DNA of 53,376 bases from Rhizobium sp. Q54 (GTDB lineage: Bacteria > Pseudomonadota > Alphaproteobacteria > UBA2966 > CAIVPW01): contig CAMEYM010000021.1 in NCBI GenBank assembly GCA_945947575.1, positions 1 through 53,376 of the forward strand, written 5' to 3'. Positions within the stretch are counted from its first letter, which is position 1. Every line of letters begins with the position of its first letter. Below are positions 44,788 to 53,376 of this stretch, in pieces. The notes below the pieces were generated by a model. That model searched no databases, was not told the DNA's origin, and was given only the letters and a program-made list of their open reading frames with translations. Both the position numbers and the translations under genes were made by a program.

Positions 44788-46032
44788 ATGCAGACCGCCG
44801 CCGCGATCCTTCATGCGGATCTGGACGCCTTCTACGCCTCGGTCGAGCAGCTGTTGGATCCGTCGTTGCGGGGCAAGCCGATCGCGGTCGGCGGGGGGAT
44901 CGTGCTGGCGGCTTCCTATGAAGCGAAGGCGTTCGGCGTGCGGAGCCCGATGCCTGCGTGGCAGGCGCGCAAGCTTTGTCCGGAGCTCACCTTCGTCGGC
45001 GGGCACTTCGGCGAATACCAGCGGCTGGGCGACGCTGCCATCGACGTGTTGCGCGACTACACGCCAGAAGTCGAGCGCATCTCGATCGACGAGGCATTTG
45101 CGGACGTCGCGGGATCGACCCGACTGTTCGGCGAGCCCGCGGCGATCGCGCAGACGGTGCGCGCCCGCGTGCGCGCCGAGCTCGGCTTGGCGATTTCGAT
45201 CGGCGTGGCGCGCACGAAGCACTTGGCGAAGATCGCCTCCCAGGTCGCCAAGCCCGATGGCCTTCTGGTGGTCGACCCCGCTACCGAAGTCGAATTCCTG
45301 CATGGCCTGCCCGTCGAGCTGATGTGGGGCGTGGGGCCCGTCACCAAGGAGCGGCTCGCCCGCGCGGGCGTGACGACGATCGGACAGCTGGCCGTGCGCT
45401 CGCCCGAGTCGATGGAGAAGCTGCTCGGGCGCGCTGCCGGACAAAAGCTGCTTGGCCTCTCCTGGAATCGTGACGTCCGGGAAGTCCAAACCCATCGCCG
45501 CGCCCGCACGATCGGGGCGCAATCGGCGCTGGGCAGGCAGCCTGCGACCGAACGCGTTTTCCGGCCGGCGCTCCAGCATCTCGCCGAGCGCATCGCCAGC
45601 CGGCTGCGCGCCAAGGACCGCCCCTGCCGCACGGTGACCGTGCGCGTGCGCTTCGCCGACCTGCGCTCGGTCACCCGCGCCGTGACGCTCGGTGCGCCGA
45701 TCTCGGCGACGGCGACGCTGACAGAGGTCGCGCTCGACCTGGTCCGCGGTCTCCTGCGGGATCACCCGGAAGAGAGGAGCATCTCGCTGGTGGCGATCTC
45801 CGCCTCGCACCTGGGCCAGTCGACGTTGCAGCTGGAGCTGCCGTTCAAGCTGCGGGACGATGGCGGCCGGCCTGGCACCCGCAAAGGGGTCGCGCGCGAA
45901 CGCGCCGACCGCGCCGTCGATGCGATCCGGGCACGCTTTGGCTGGGACGCGGTGGGGTACGCGTCCGCGACGGCGGGCGGCGCCCGCTCGGTGCCGGATG
46001 CGTTTCGGAGTCTGGCGGAGAAGGACCTCTAG
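44788..46032 (+). CDS. dinB: DNA polymerase IV (Y family)
   Basis: 414 residues from ATG 44788; the frame is open further upstream through the promoter and repeat, so that extension is rejected. Catalytic motifs are ILHADLDAFYASVEQ (first Asp) and EVERISIDEAFADVAGSTRLF (Asp-Glu pair). ISIGVARTKHLAKIASQVAK follows, then the HhH thumb (GVGPVTKERLARAGVTTIGQ) and the little-finger domain (about 240-345). The C-terminus is longer than E. coli Pol IV and does not end in an obvious clamp-binding pentapeptide, though STLQLELPF near residue 350 could serve. It performs translesion synthesis under SOS control. Confidence 0.95.
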   Translation: MQTAAAILHADLDAFYASVEQLLDPSLRGKPIAVGGGIVLAASYEAKAFGVRSPMPAWQARKLCPELTFVGGHFGEYQRLGDAAIDVLRDYTPEVERISIDEAFADVAGSTRLFGEPAAIAQTVRARVRAELGLAISIGVARTKHLAKIASQVAKPDGLLVVDPATEVEFLHGLPVELMWGVGPVTKERLARAGVTTIGQLAVRSPESMEKLLGRAAGQKLLGLSWNRDVREVQTHRRARTIGAQSALGRQPATERVFRPALQHLAERIASRLRAKDRPCRTVTVRVRFADLRSVTRAVTLGAPISATATLTEVALDLVRGLLRDHPEERSISLVAISASHLGQSTLQLELPFKLRDDGGRPGTRKGVARERADRAVDAIRARFGWDAVGYASATAGGARSVPDAFRSLAEKDL

Positions 46033-46060
46033 ACGACGTAAGGAGGCTGCGGAGGGATTC

Positions 46061-46101
46061 GCTTGCCCCTCACCCTGCCCTCCCCCCGTCCGGGGGGAGG
46101 G
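46061..46101. repeat. intergenic GC-rich palindromic repeat, copy 4
   Basis: TTGCCCCTCACCCTG leads into CCCTCCCCCC, GTC and CGGGGGGAGGG (hairpin 46078-46101, the longest stem of the four). It lies between convergent dinB and metH, where it could stop transcription from both sides. Confidence 0.8.
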
Positions 46102-46115
46102 TTGGGGGTGCGCGG

Positions 46116-49100
46116 CTATACCGAGAAGTACTTCGCCTGCGGGTGCAGGATGACGAGGGCGCTCGTCGACTGCTCGGGGTGGAGCTGGTCGCCTTCGCCT
46201 AGGCTGACGCCGATGCGTTCGGCGCCCAACAGCTCCAACAGCTTGCGCTGGTCCCCGAGGTTCGGGCACGCGGGGTAGCCGAACGAATAGCGGCTGCCGC
46301 GGTAGTTCTGCTTCAAGAGGTCGTGCATGTTCGGCGCGTCCTCGGCGCCGTGCCCAAGTTCGTGGCGGATGCGCTTGTGGACGTACTCGGCCAGCGCCTC
46401 GGTGATCTCGACGCCGAAGCCGTGCAGGTACAGGTAGTCCTGGTAGCGGTCCTTGGCGAACCACTCGCGTGCGACTTCGGACGCGTGCTGTCCCACCGTC
46501 GCCAACTGCAAGCCGACGACGTCGCGCTGGCCGGACTTCACGTCGCGGACGAAGTCGGCGATGCACAGGCCGTTCGGCACATTCTGGCGCGGCAGGGTGA
46601 AGCGGCCGACCTCGGCCTTGTTCTCACCGTAGAGGATCAGGTCGTTGCCTTCGGCGGCAGCGTGCCAGTAGCCGTAGATCGCCTGCGGCTTGAGGATCTC
46701 TTCGCGCATGCACTGCTCGGCGATGCGCGCGATGATCGGCTTGAGCTCCTTCTGCGCCCAGGCGTCGAACTCTTCCTTCTTCTTGCCCTGCTTCCGGTAC
46801 CCCCAGTGGAACTGGAACAGCATCGTCTCGTTCAGGTAGGGCATCAGCGCCTTGAGGTTGACGCTCTCGATCATGCGCGGTCCGAAGAACGGCGGGGTGG
46901 GCACCGGCAGATCGCGATTCAACTCGTCGCGCCGGACCTTGGTTTCCTCGATGTCGACCGGACGCAGGTCGGCGGTCGCCGCCTGACCAAGCTTCTTGGT
47001 GCTCTTCGGCTTGGCGGCGCGCTTGGCGCGCTGCTCCTGCAAGACGTCGTCGAACTTGCCCTCCATCACCTGCGCCATCATGCCGAGGCCGTCGAACGCG
47101 TCCTGGGCGTAGGCGACGCGGCCGGGGCCGTACGCCTTGGTGCAGTCGTCCTCGACGTAGGAGCGCGTCAGCGCGGCGCCGCCCAACAGGACCGGCATGC
47201 CGAAGCCCTGGCGCGTCATCTCTTCCAGGTTCTCGCGCATGATGACGGTGGACTTCACAAGCAAGCCCGACATGCCGACGGCGTCGGCGGCGTGGGTCTT
47301 GGCGGCGTCCATGATGGTCTGGATCGGCTGCTTGATGCCGAGGTTGACCACCTTGTAGCCGTTGTTGGTCAGGATGATGTCGACCAGGTTCTTGCCGATG
47401 TCGTGCACGTCGCCGCGCACCGTGGCGAGCACGATGGTGCCGCGCGCCGGGCCTGACGCCTTCTCCATGAATGGCTGCAGGTAGGCGACGGCCGCCTTCA
47501 TCGTTTCGGCGGAGGCGAGCACGAAGGGGAGCTGCATCTTGCCGGCGCCGAACAGCTCGCCCACCACCTTCATGCCGTCCAAGAGGAACGTGTTGATGAT
47601 GTCGAGGGGCTTGTGCTTGGTCAGCGCCTCGGTGAGGTCGGCGTCCATGCCCTGGCGGTTGCCGTCGATGATGCGCTCCTTCAGGCGCTCCTCGACGTGC
47701 TCGGAGCGGACCTTCTTGGTCGTCTCGACCTTGCGGTCGCCGAACAGGGCGATGAACGCCTGCAGCGGGTCGTAGCCCTCGCGGCGGCGGTCGTAGATCA
47801 GGTCCTCGGCGGCGATGCGCTCGTCTTCCGGAATCTTGTGCAGCGGCATGATGCGCGCGACGTGCACGATGGCGCCGGTGAGGCCGCGCTTCAGGGCGTG
47901 GTCCAAGTACACGGAATTGAGAACGTGCCTGGCCGCGGGGTTGAGGCCGAACGAGATGTTGGAAAGTCCCAGAATGATCTGGCACTCGGGCAGCTCTTTG
48001 GCGATGCGCTCGATGCCTTCGAGCGTCCACAGGCCGAGCTTGCGATCGTCCTCGTTGCCCGTGCAGATGGTGAAGGTGAGCGGATCGAACAGCAGGTCCG
48101 ACGCGGGCAGGCCGTGCTTGTTCACCGCGAAGTCGTAGAGACGCTTCGCCACCGCGACCTTCTGGTCGACGGTCTTGGCCATGCCCTCTTCGTCGATGGT
48201 GAGGGCGATGACCGCGGCGCCGAACTTCTTCGCGAGCACGAGGCGCTTGTGCGCGGGCTCCTCGCCGTCCTCGAAGTTGATCGAGTTGAGGATGGCCTTG
48301 CCGCCGTAGAGGGCGAGCGAGCTTTCCAGCACCGGCAGCTCGGTCGAGTCGATGACGAGGGGCGCGCGCACGGCGCCGCGCATGCGCGTGATGACCTCGC
48401 CCATCTCTTTGACTTCGTCGTGGCCGACGTAGGCGCAGCAGAGATCGAGGGCGTGGGAGCCCTCCTTCTCCTGGTCCTTGCCCATGTCGACGCAGCCGTC
48501 CCAGTTCTCGGCGTCCTGCAGCTCGCGGAACTTCTTGGAGCCGTTGGCGTTGCAGCGCTCGCCGATGGAGAGGTACGCGTTCTCCTGGCGCAGCTCGACC
48601 TGGCCGTAGAGCGAGGCGATCGACGGCACGTAGTGGACGCTGCGCTTGACCGGCGTCGGGCGCGCCGCGGACGCTTTGCCGCCGGTCTTGGAGCCGACGC
48701 GCTTCAGCATGTTGTCGATGGCGGCGATGTGCGGGCCGACGGTGCCGCAGCAGCCGCCGACGATGGAGACGCCCTCCTCCACCACGAAGCGCTCCTGCCA
48801 GCGCGCGATCTCTTCGGGCCCGAGCGGATAGTGGGTCTTGCCCTCGATCAGCTCGGGCAGGCCGGCGTTCGGCTGCACCGAGATGTGGCGGCGCCAGTTG
48901 CGCGACAGCCAGCGCACGTGGTCCGCCATCTCCTGCGGACCGGTGGCGCAGTTGAGGCCCATGGAGTCCGCGCCAAGCGCGTCGACGATGGTGGCGGCCG
49001 CGGCGATGTCGGCGCCGACCAGCAGAGTGCCGGTGGTCTCGACCGTCACCTGGACGAGAATCGGAATGTCTTTCTTCGCCTCGTTGCGCGCGCGCTTGGC

Positions 49101-49616
49101 GCCGTTGATGGCGGCCTTGATCTGCAGCGGGTCCTGGCAGGTTTCGATGAGAATCGCGGAAACCCCGCCGGCGATGAGGCCGGCGCACTGGATGGTGAGG
49201 GCGTCCTCGAGCTCCTGGTACTGGATGTGGCCGAGGGTGGGGAGGCGCGTGCCGGGGCCGACGGAGCCCAGCACGAAGCGCGTGCGGCCGTCGCCCTTGA
49301 ACTGGTCGATCGCCTCGTTGGCAAGCTCGGCGGCGCGCTGGTTGATGGCGAACGCCTCATCGCGCAGGCCAAACTCGCCCAGCGTGATGGGCGAGCCGCC
49401 GAACGAATTGGTCTGCACCATGTCGGAGCCCGCGGCGAGGTACGTCGCGTGGATCTCGCGCACGAGGTCGGGGCGCGACTTGTTCAGGATCTCGGTGCAG
49501 TTCTCCTGACCGAGATAGTCGCGGTTGAGGTCGAGGTTGCGCGACTGCACCTGGGTGCCCATGGCGCCGTCGCACAGCAGAACTCGTTGCGAGAGATGGT
49601 CGAGAAAATTGCTCAT
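46116..49616 (-). CDS. metH: cobalamin-dependent methionine synthase
   Basis: 1166 residues (E. coli about 1227), ATG 49614-49616. All modules are present in order. The homocysteine domain has VLLCDGAMGTQVQSR, with zinc cysteines in GLNCATG and VGGCCGT. The methyltetrahydrofolate (pterin) domain follows from about 355 (YLSIGERCNANGSKKFRELQ). The cobalamin cap and binding domain has TVRGDVHDIGKNLVDIIL, where the His ligates cobalt. The activation domain (from about 900) ends RYSFGYPACPNLGDQ with the SAM site. It methylates homocysteine. It follows metF by 49 nt in the arsR/methyltransferase-metF-metH operon. No B12 riboswitch is visible. Confidence 0.98.
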   Translation of the reverse strand: MSNFLDHLSQRVLLCDGAMGTQVQSRNLDLNRDYLGQENCTEILNKSRPDLVREIHATYLAAGSDMVQTNSFGGSPITLGEFGLRDEAFAINQRAAELANEAIDQFKGDGRTRFVLGSVGPGTRLPTLGHIQYQELEDALTIQCAGLIAGGVSAILIETCQDPLQIKAAINGAKRARNEAKKDIPILVQVTVETTGTLLVGADIAAAATIVDALGADSMGLNCATGPQEMADHVRWLSRNWRRHISVQPNAGLPELIEGKTHYPLGPEEIARWQERFVVEEGVSIVGGCCGTVGPHIAAIDNMLKRVGSKTGGKASAARPTPVKRSVHYVPSIASLYGQVELRQENAYLSIGERCNANGSKKFRELQDAENWDGCVDMGKDQEKEGSHALDLCCAYVGHDEVKEMGEVITRMRGAVRAPLVIDSTELPVLESSLALYGGKAILNSINFEDGEEPAHKRLVLAKKFGAAVIALTIDEEGMAKTVDQKVAVAKRLYDFAVNKHGLPASDLLFDPLTFTICTGNEDDRKLGLWTLEGIERIAKELPECQIILGLSNISFGLNPAARHVLNSVYLDHALKRGLTGAIVHVARIMPLHKIPEDERIAAEDLIYDRRREGYDPLQAFIALFGDRKVETTKKVRSEHVEERLKERIIDGNRQGMDADLTEALTKHKPLDIINTFLLDGMKVVGELFGAGKMQLPFVLASAETMKAAVAYLQPFMEKASGPARGTIVLATVRGDVHDIGKNLVDIILTNNGYKVVNLGIKQPIQTIMDAAKTHAADAVGMSGLLVKSTVIMRENLEEMTRQGFGMPVLLGGAALTRSYVEDDCTKAYGPGRVAYAQDAFDGLGMMAQVMEGKFDDVLQEQRAKRAAKPKSTKKLGQAATADLRPVDIEETKVRRDELNRDLPVPTPPFFGPRMIESVNLKALMPYLNETMLFQFHWGYRKQGKKKEEFDAWAQKELKPIIARIAEQCMREEILKPQAIYGYWHAAAEGNDLILYGENKAEVGRFTLPRQNVPNGLCIADFVRDVKSGQRDVVGLQLATVGQHASEVAREWFAKDRYQDYLYLHGFGVEITEALAEYVHKRIRHELGHGAEDAPNMHDLLKQNYRGSRYSFGYPACPNLGDQRKLLELLGAERIGVSLGEGDQLHPEQSTSALVILHPQAKYFSV

Positions 49617-49665
49617 GCGTACCCGTTACGCTTCCGATCGCACTGATATGGGTGAAGAGGAGAAG

Positions 49666-51530
<1,865 letters not shown>

Positions 51531-51537
51531 GTTGATA

Positions 51538-51555
51538 CATAAACATATCCTTATG
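51538..51555. promoter_or_regulatory. candidate SahR operator upstream of the metF-metH operon
   Basis: CATAAACATATCCTTATG is an AT-rich imperfect palindrome (outer arms ACATAA and TTATGT, 51537-51542 and 51551-51556). It lies 7 nt before the start codon of the ArsR-methyltransferase gene. It resembles, from memory, the SahR-type motif with CATAAA...TTTATG arms. It is the only AT-rich palindrome between the two divergent units. Confidence 0.6.
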
Positions 51556-51813
51556 TTTGTGTCGAGGGCGATCAAACGGCCGGGCTTGCCGCGCCTTCGG
51601 CTCGGCCGCACCACTGTGGCGTTCGCGCAACTCCGGTGTTTCTTTCGCGCCAGCAAGTGACGGCGCGTACTGACGAACCCCAGGGCCTATGGTACCCAGC
51701 AGACTTGTTTCTGCGACTTGTCTGCCACGGGGGCGGCGGCGATCGGGTGCGTACCCGGCAGCTGCCGACGGCGCGGTCGCCTGGAGGCGGGACCTCCCGC
51801 AAGTAGTTGGGCG

Positions 51814-52551
51814 ATGATTGTCAGGCTGTCTCTCTTTGCCGCCGCAGTATTCCTGACGGCGTGCGCGAGCGTCCCTTCCGACCCAGTAGCGCGGGCTGCC
51901 TACGACGAGGCCAATGACCCGCTGGAGCCGCTGAACCGCGCGGTTTTCGCCTTCAACATGGAGGTCGACCGCTACGTGCTGGAGCCGGTGGCACGCGGCT
52001 ACCGCAAGTCGGTGCCGGTGGGCGGGCGGGTTGCCGTGCGCAACTTCCTCCATAACTTGCGCGCGCCGGTAACTTTCGCCAACGACCTGCTGCAGGGCGA
52101 AGTCCGGCGCGCCGCCGAAACTTCGTGGGACTTCGTCTTCAACTCCACGGTCGGCATCCTCGGCTTCTTCGACGTGACCGGCAACGACTGGGAGCCGCAC
52201 GAAGAGGACCTCGGCCAGACGCTGGCCACCTGGGGCGTGAAAGAAGGCCCCTACCTGGTGCTGCCCTTCCACGGCCCCACCAACTTGCGCGACACGGCCG
52301 GCATGTTCGGCGACCGCACCCTCGACCCGTTCGAGTACGGCATCAACCAGCCGGATGACACCTGGTTCTTCACCGGCCGCACGGTGGCCGGCGCCGTCGA
52401 TGCCCGCGAGCGCACCCTGGAGGAGTTCAACGACCTTCGGCGTACCTCGTTGAATTTCTACGTCACCGCACGCAGCCTTTACCGGCAGGCCCGGAACAAC
52501 CAGATAAGGAACGGCGCGCCGGCACCGTTCGGCGATTTCAACTTCGAATAA
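51814..52551 (+). CDS. mlaA: outer-membrane lipoprotein MlaA (VacJ)
   Basis: 245 residues from ATG 51814; the in-frame extension to 51718 lacks signal character and is rejected. MIVRLSLFAAAVFLTACAS is a lipoprotein signal with acylated Cys17. Family motifs are ANDPLEPLNRAVFAFNMEVD (about 29-48), FLHNLRAPVTFANDLLQGE, FDVTGNDWEPHEEDLGQTLA and GPYLVLPFHGPTNLRDTAGM. MlaA removes misplaced phospholipids from the outer leaflet and passes them to MlaC, encoded 13 nt downstream. Confidence 0.96.
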   Translation: MIVRLSLFAAAVFLTACASVPSDPVARAAYDEANDPLEPLNRAVFAFNMEVDRYVLEPVARGYRKSVPVGGRVAVRNFLHNLRAPVTFANDLLQGEVRRAAETSWDFVFNSTVGILGFFDVTGNDWEPHEEDLGQTLATWGVKEGPYLVLPFHGPTNLRDTAGMFGDRTLDPFEYGINQPDDTWFFTGRTVAGAVDARERTLEEFNDLRRTSLNFYVTARSLYRQARNNQIRNGAPAPFGDFNFE

Positions 52552-52564
52552 GCGGGGTTTGCCT

Positions 52565-53206
52565 ATGCGCACATCCTTGTTCCCACCCGCACGACTTCTC
52601 GCCGCCGCTGCCGTGGTGGCCTCGCTGACGCTGATCTTGGGCTTCTCCAGCATCGAGGCCGTTGCCGCTCCCAAAGACGCCGAGAACTTCGTGCGCGAAC
52701 GCGGCGCCGAAGCCATCGCCGTGCTCAGCAAGCCCGGTCTCACCGACCAGGAGTACGCGCGCGAGTTCGTCGCCTTCGTCGATCGCTCCTTCGACGCACC
52801 GGCGATGGCGCAGTTCGCCCTCGGCATCTACTGGCGCCAGGCGAACGAAACGCAGCGCGCCGAGTTCGTGAAGCTCTACAGGGACTACTTCATCAACACG
52901 TACTCCCAGCGCTTCCGCCAGTTCTCCGGCGAGCGTTTCGACGTGCTCGGGGTGCGCGCCGTGAACGCCACCGAGAATCTGGTGCAGTCGCGCATCGTGC
53001 GCCCGGCGCAGGCGCAGCCGATCAACATCGAGTGGCACGTGCGCGAAGCCGCGGGCCAGCAGCGCGTCGTGGACCTCATCATCGAGGGCCTGCGCCTCGG
53101 GATCACGTTGCGCGACGAGTTCAGCGCCGTCGTCCAACAGGGCGGCCTCGACGGGCTGTTCAAGGCCCTGCGCGACAAGAACCTGACGTTCAATCGCGGC
53201 GCGTAA
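52565..53206 (+). CDS. mlaC: phospholipid-binding periplasmic protein MlaC
   Basis: 213 residues from ATG 52565 (a TTG six bases earlier is unlikely). The signal peptide LAAAAVVASLTLILGFSSIE (about 13-32) ends near VAAPKDAE. The mature domain has FVAFVDRSFDAPAMAQFALG, FVKLYRDYFINTYSQRFRQF and VVDLIIEGLRLGITLRDEF, the typical MlaC core. It shuttles phospholipids between MlaA and the inner-membrane MlaFEDB complex, whose genes are not in the window. The pairing mlaA-mlaC is common in Alphaproteobacteria. Confidence 0.95.
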   Translation: MRTSLFPPARLLAAAAVVASLTLILGFSSIEAVAAPKDAENFVRERGAEAIAVLSKPGLTDQEYAREFVAFVDRSFDAPAMAQFALGIYWRQANETQRAEFVKLYRDYFINTYSQRFRQFSGERFDVLGVRAVNATENLVQSRIVRPAQAQPINIEWHVREAAGQQRVVDLIIEGLRLGITLRDEFSAVVQQGGLDGLFKALRDKNLTFNRGA

Positions 53207-53239
53207 GTTCGCGCTAGTTCGTCATGCCCGGGCCTGACC

Positions 53240-53376
53240 CACTGCTGTCCGGTTAGCGGTGCAGTGGACGAGGTGCATGGCTTGGATTCAACTGGGTTTG
53301 CTGAGAACTCGGTTGAATTGAAGCTCGGAGAGCCCAAGCCATGCGCTACCAATCTACGGTGTTCGGTCAGTTGCTC
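53240..53376 (+). mobile_element. left end of an IS4-type insertion sequence (truncated by window)
   Basis: From about 53240 (CACTGCTGTCCGGTTAG) the sequence changes character and leads to a transposase start at 53341. The left terminal repeat probably begins at or just before CACTGCTGTCCGG; the exact edge and target duplication cannot be set without the right end. Confidence 0.6.
53341..53376 (+). CDS. IS4-family transposase, first 12 codons only
   Basis: ATG 53341 preceded by GGAGAG. The visible residues MRYQSTVFGQLL match the conserved opening of IS4-family transposases of the DUF4372 group (typically M-R-x-x-x-T-V-F-x-Q-L-L). The rest, with the DDE catalytic core, lies outside the window. 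Confidence 0.65.
   Translation, partial: MRYQSTVFGQLL

Noticed and set aside
47613-49646. 677-codon plus-strand frame opposite metH
   Set aside because: Antisense shadow of a highly biased GC-rich gene; no motif and no SD.
49617-49665. Riboswitch between metF and metH
   Set aside because: Only 49 nt, with no cobalamin or SAM aptamer core. Regulation by the ArsR-methyltransferase protein explains the operon.

Overview
The window is GC-rich chromosomal DNA from an alphaproteobacterium. Evidence for this is the complete division and cell-wall (dcw) cluster order, a LexA-type box of the alphaproteobacterial form GTTC-N7-GTTC in front of dinB, an ArsR-methyltransferase fusion heading metF-metH, and a class A RNase P RNA. 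I cannot resolve the genus from sequence reading alone.

Layout. The left edge (1-6709) holds a truncated pirin gene, a two-gene unit of unknown role (a 54-residue basic peptide plus an HExxH/Cys-rich protein), a TetR-controlled efflux operon (tetR, HlyD-type adaptor, ABC ATPase, ABC-2 permease, minus strand) and a split YeeE/YedE transporter pair. From 6807 to 12463 come UvrD/PcrA helicase, a VOC protein, an SMR exporter of SugE/Gdx type, a long aminopeptidase P and a second VOC protein. From 12456 to 14142 lies a less GC-rich accessory patch: a TIR-domain gene, a further ORF in the same frame separated from it by one TAG, and a decayed second copy of the 3' end of ligA.

From 14143 to 38822 everything runs on the minus strand. 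In transcription order the genes are mraZ, rsmH, ftsL, ftsI, murE, murF, mraY, murD, ftsW, murG, murC, murB, ddl, ftsQ, ftsA, ftsZ, then lpxC, bamD, recN and ligA. Most junctions overlap by 1-4 nt, so translation is coupled. Two intrinsic terminators, after ftsZ and after lpxC, cut the long unit. The set covers peptidoglycan precursor synthesis (murE-F-mraY-D-G-C-B-ddl), the divisome (ftsL-I-W-Q-A-Z), lipid A commitment (lpxC), outer-membrane assembly (bamD) and DNA repair (recN, ligA).

The 363-nt region between mraZ and the divergent RNase P RNA gene (rnpB, plus strand) is dense in signals: five TGGGN repeats at exactly 10-bp period (MraZ operator), a further TGGGN pair, a perfect LexA-type box, and a promoter placed correctly for rnpB. 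Beyond it (39580-46032) are a DjlA-like co-chaperone, a DUF1499-type protein, a pterin dehydratase, a short-chain dehydrogenase overlapping a secreted six-blade Kelch protein, an ArsR/DUF1801/small membrane protein operon, and SOS-controlled dinB. The right end (46116-53376) has metH-metF-arsR/methyltransferase (methionine synthesis, probably SahR-controlled), mlaA-mlaC (phospholipid transport) and the start of an IS4-type insertion sequence cut by the window edge. A family of intergenic GC-rich palindromes recurs at least four times.

Most of the window is conserved core. The parts most worth attention are the TIR/ligA-duplicate patch, the SOS box in the mraZ-rnpB control region, the TetR operator embedded in its own promoter, and the HExxH two-gene unit.
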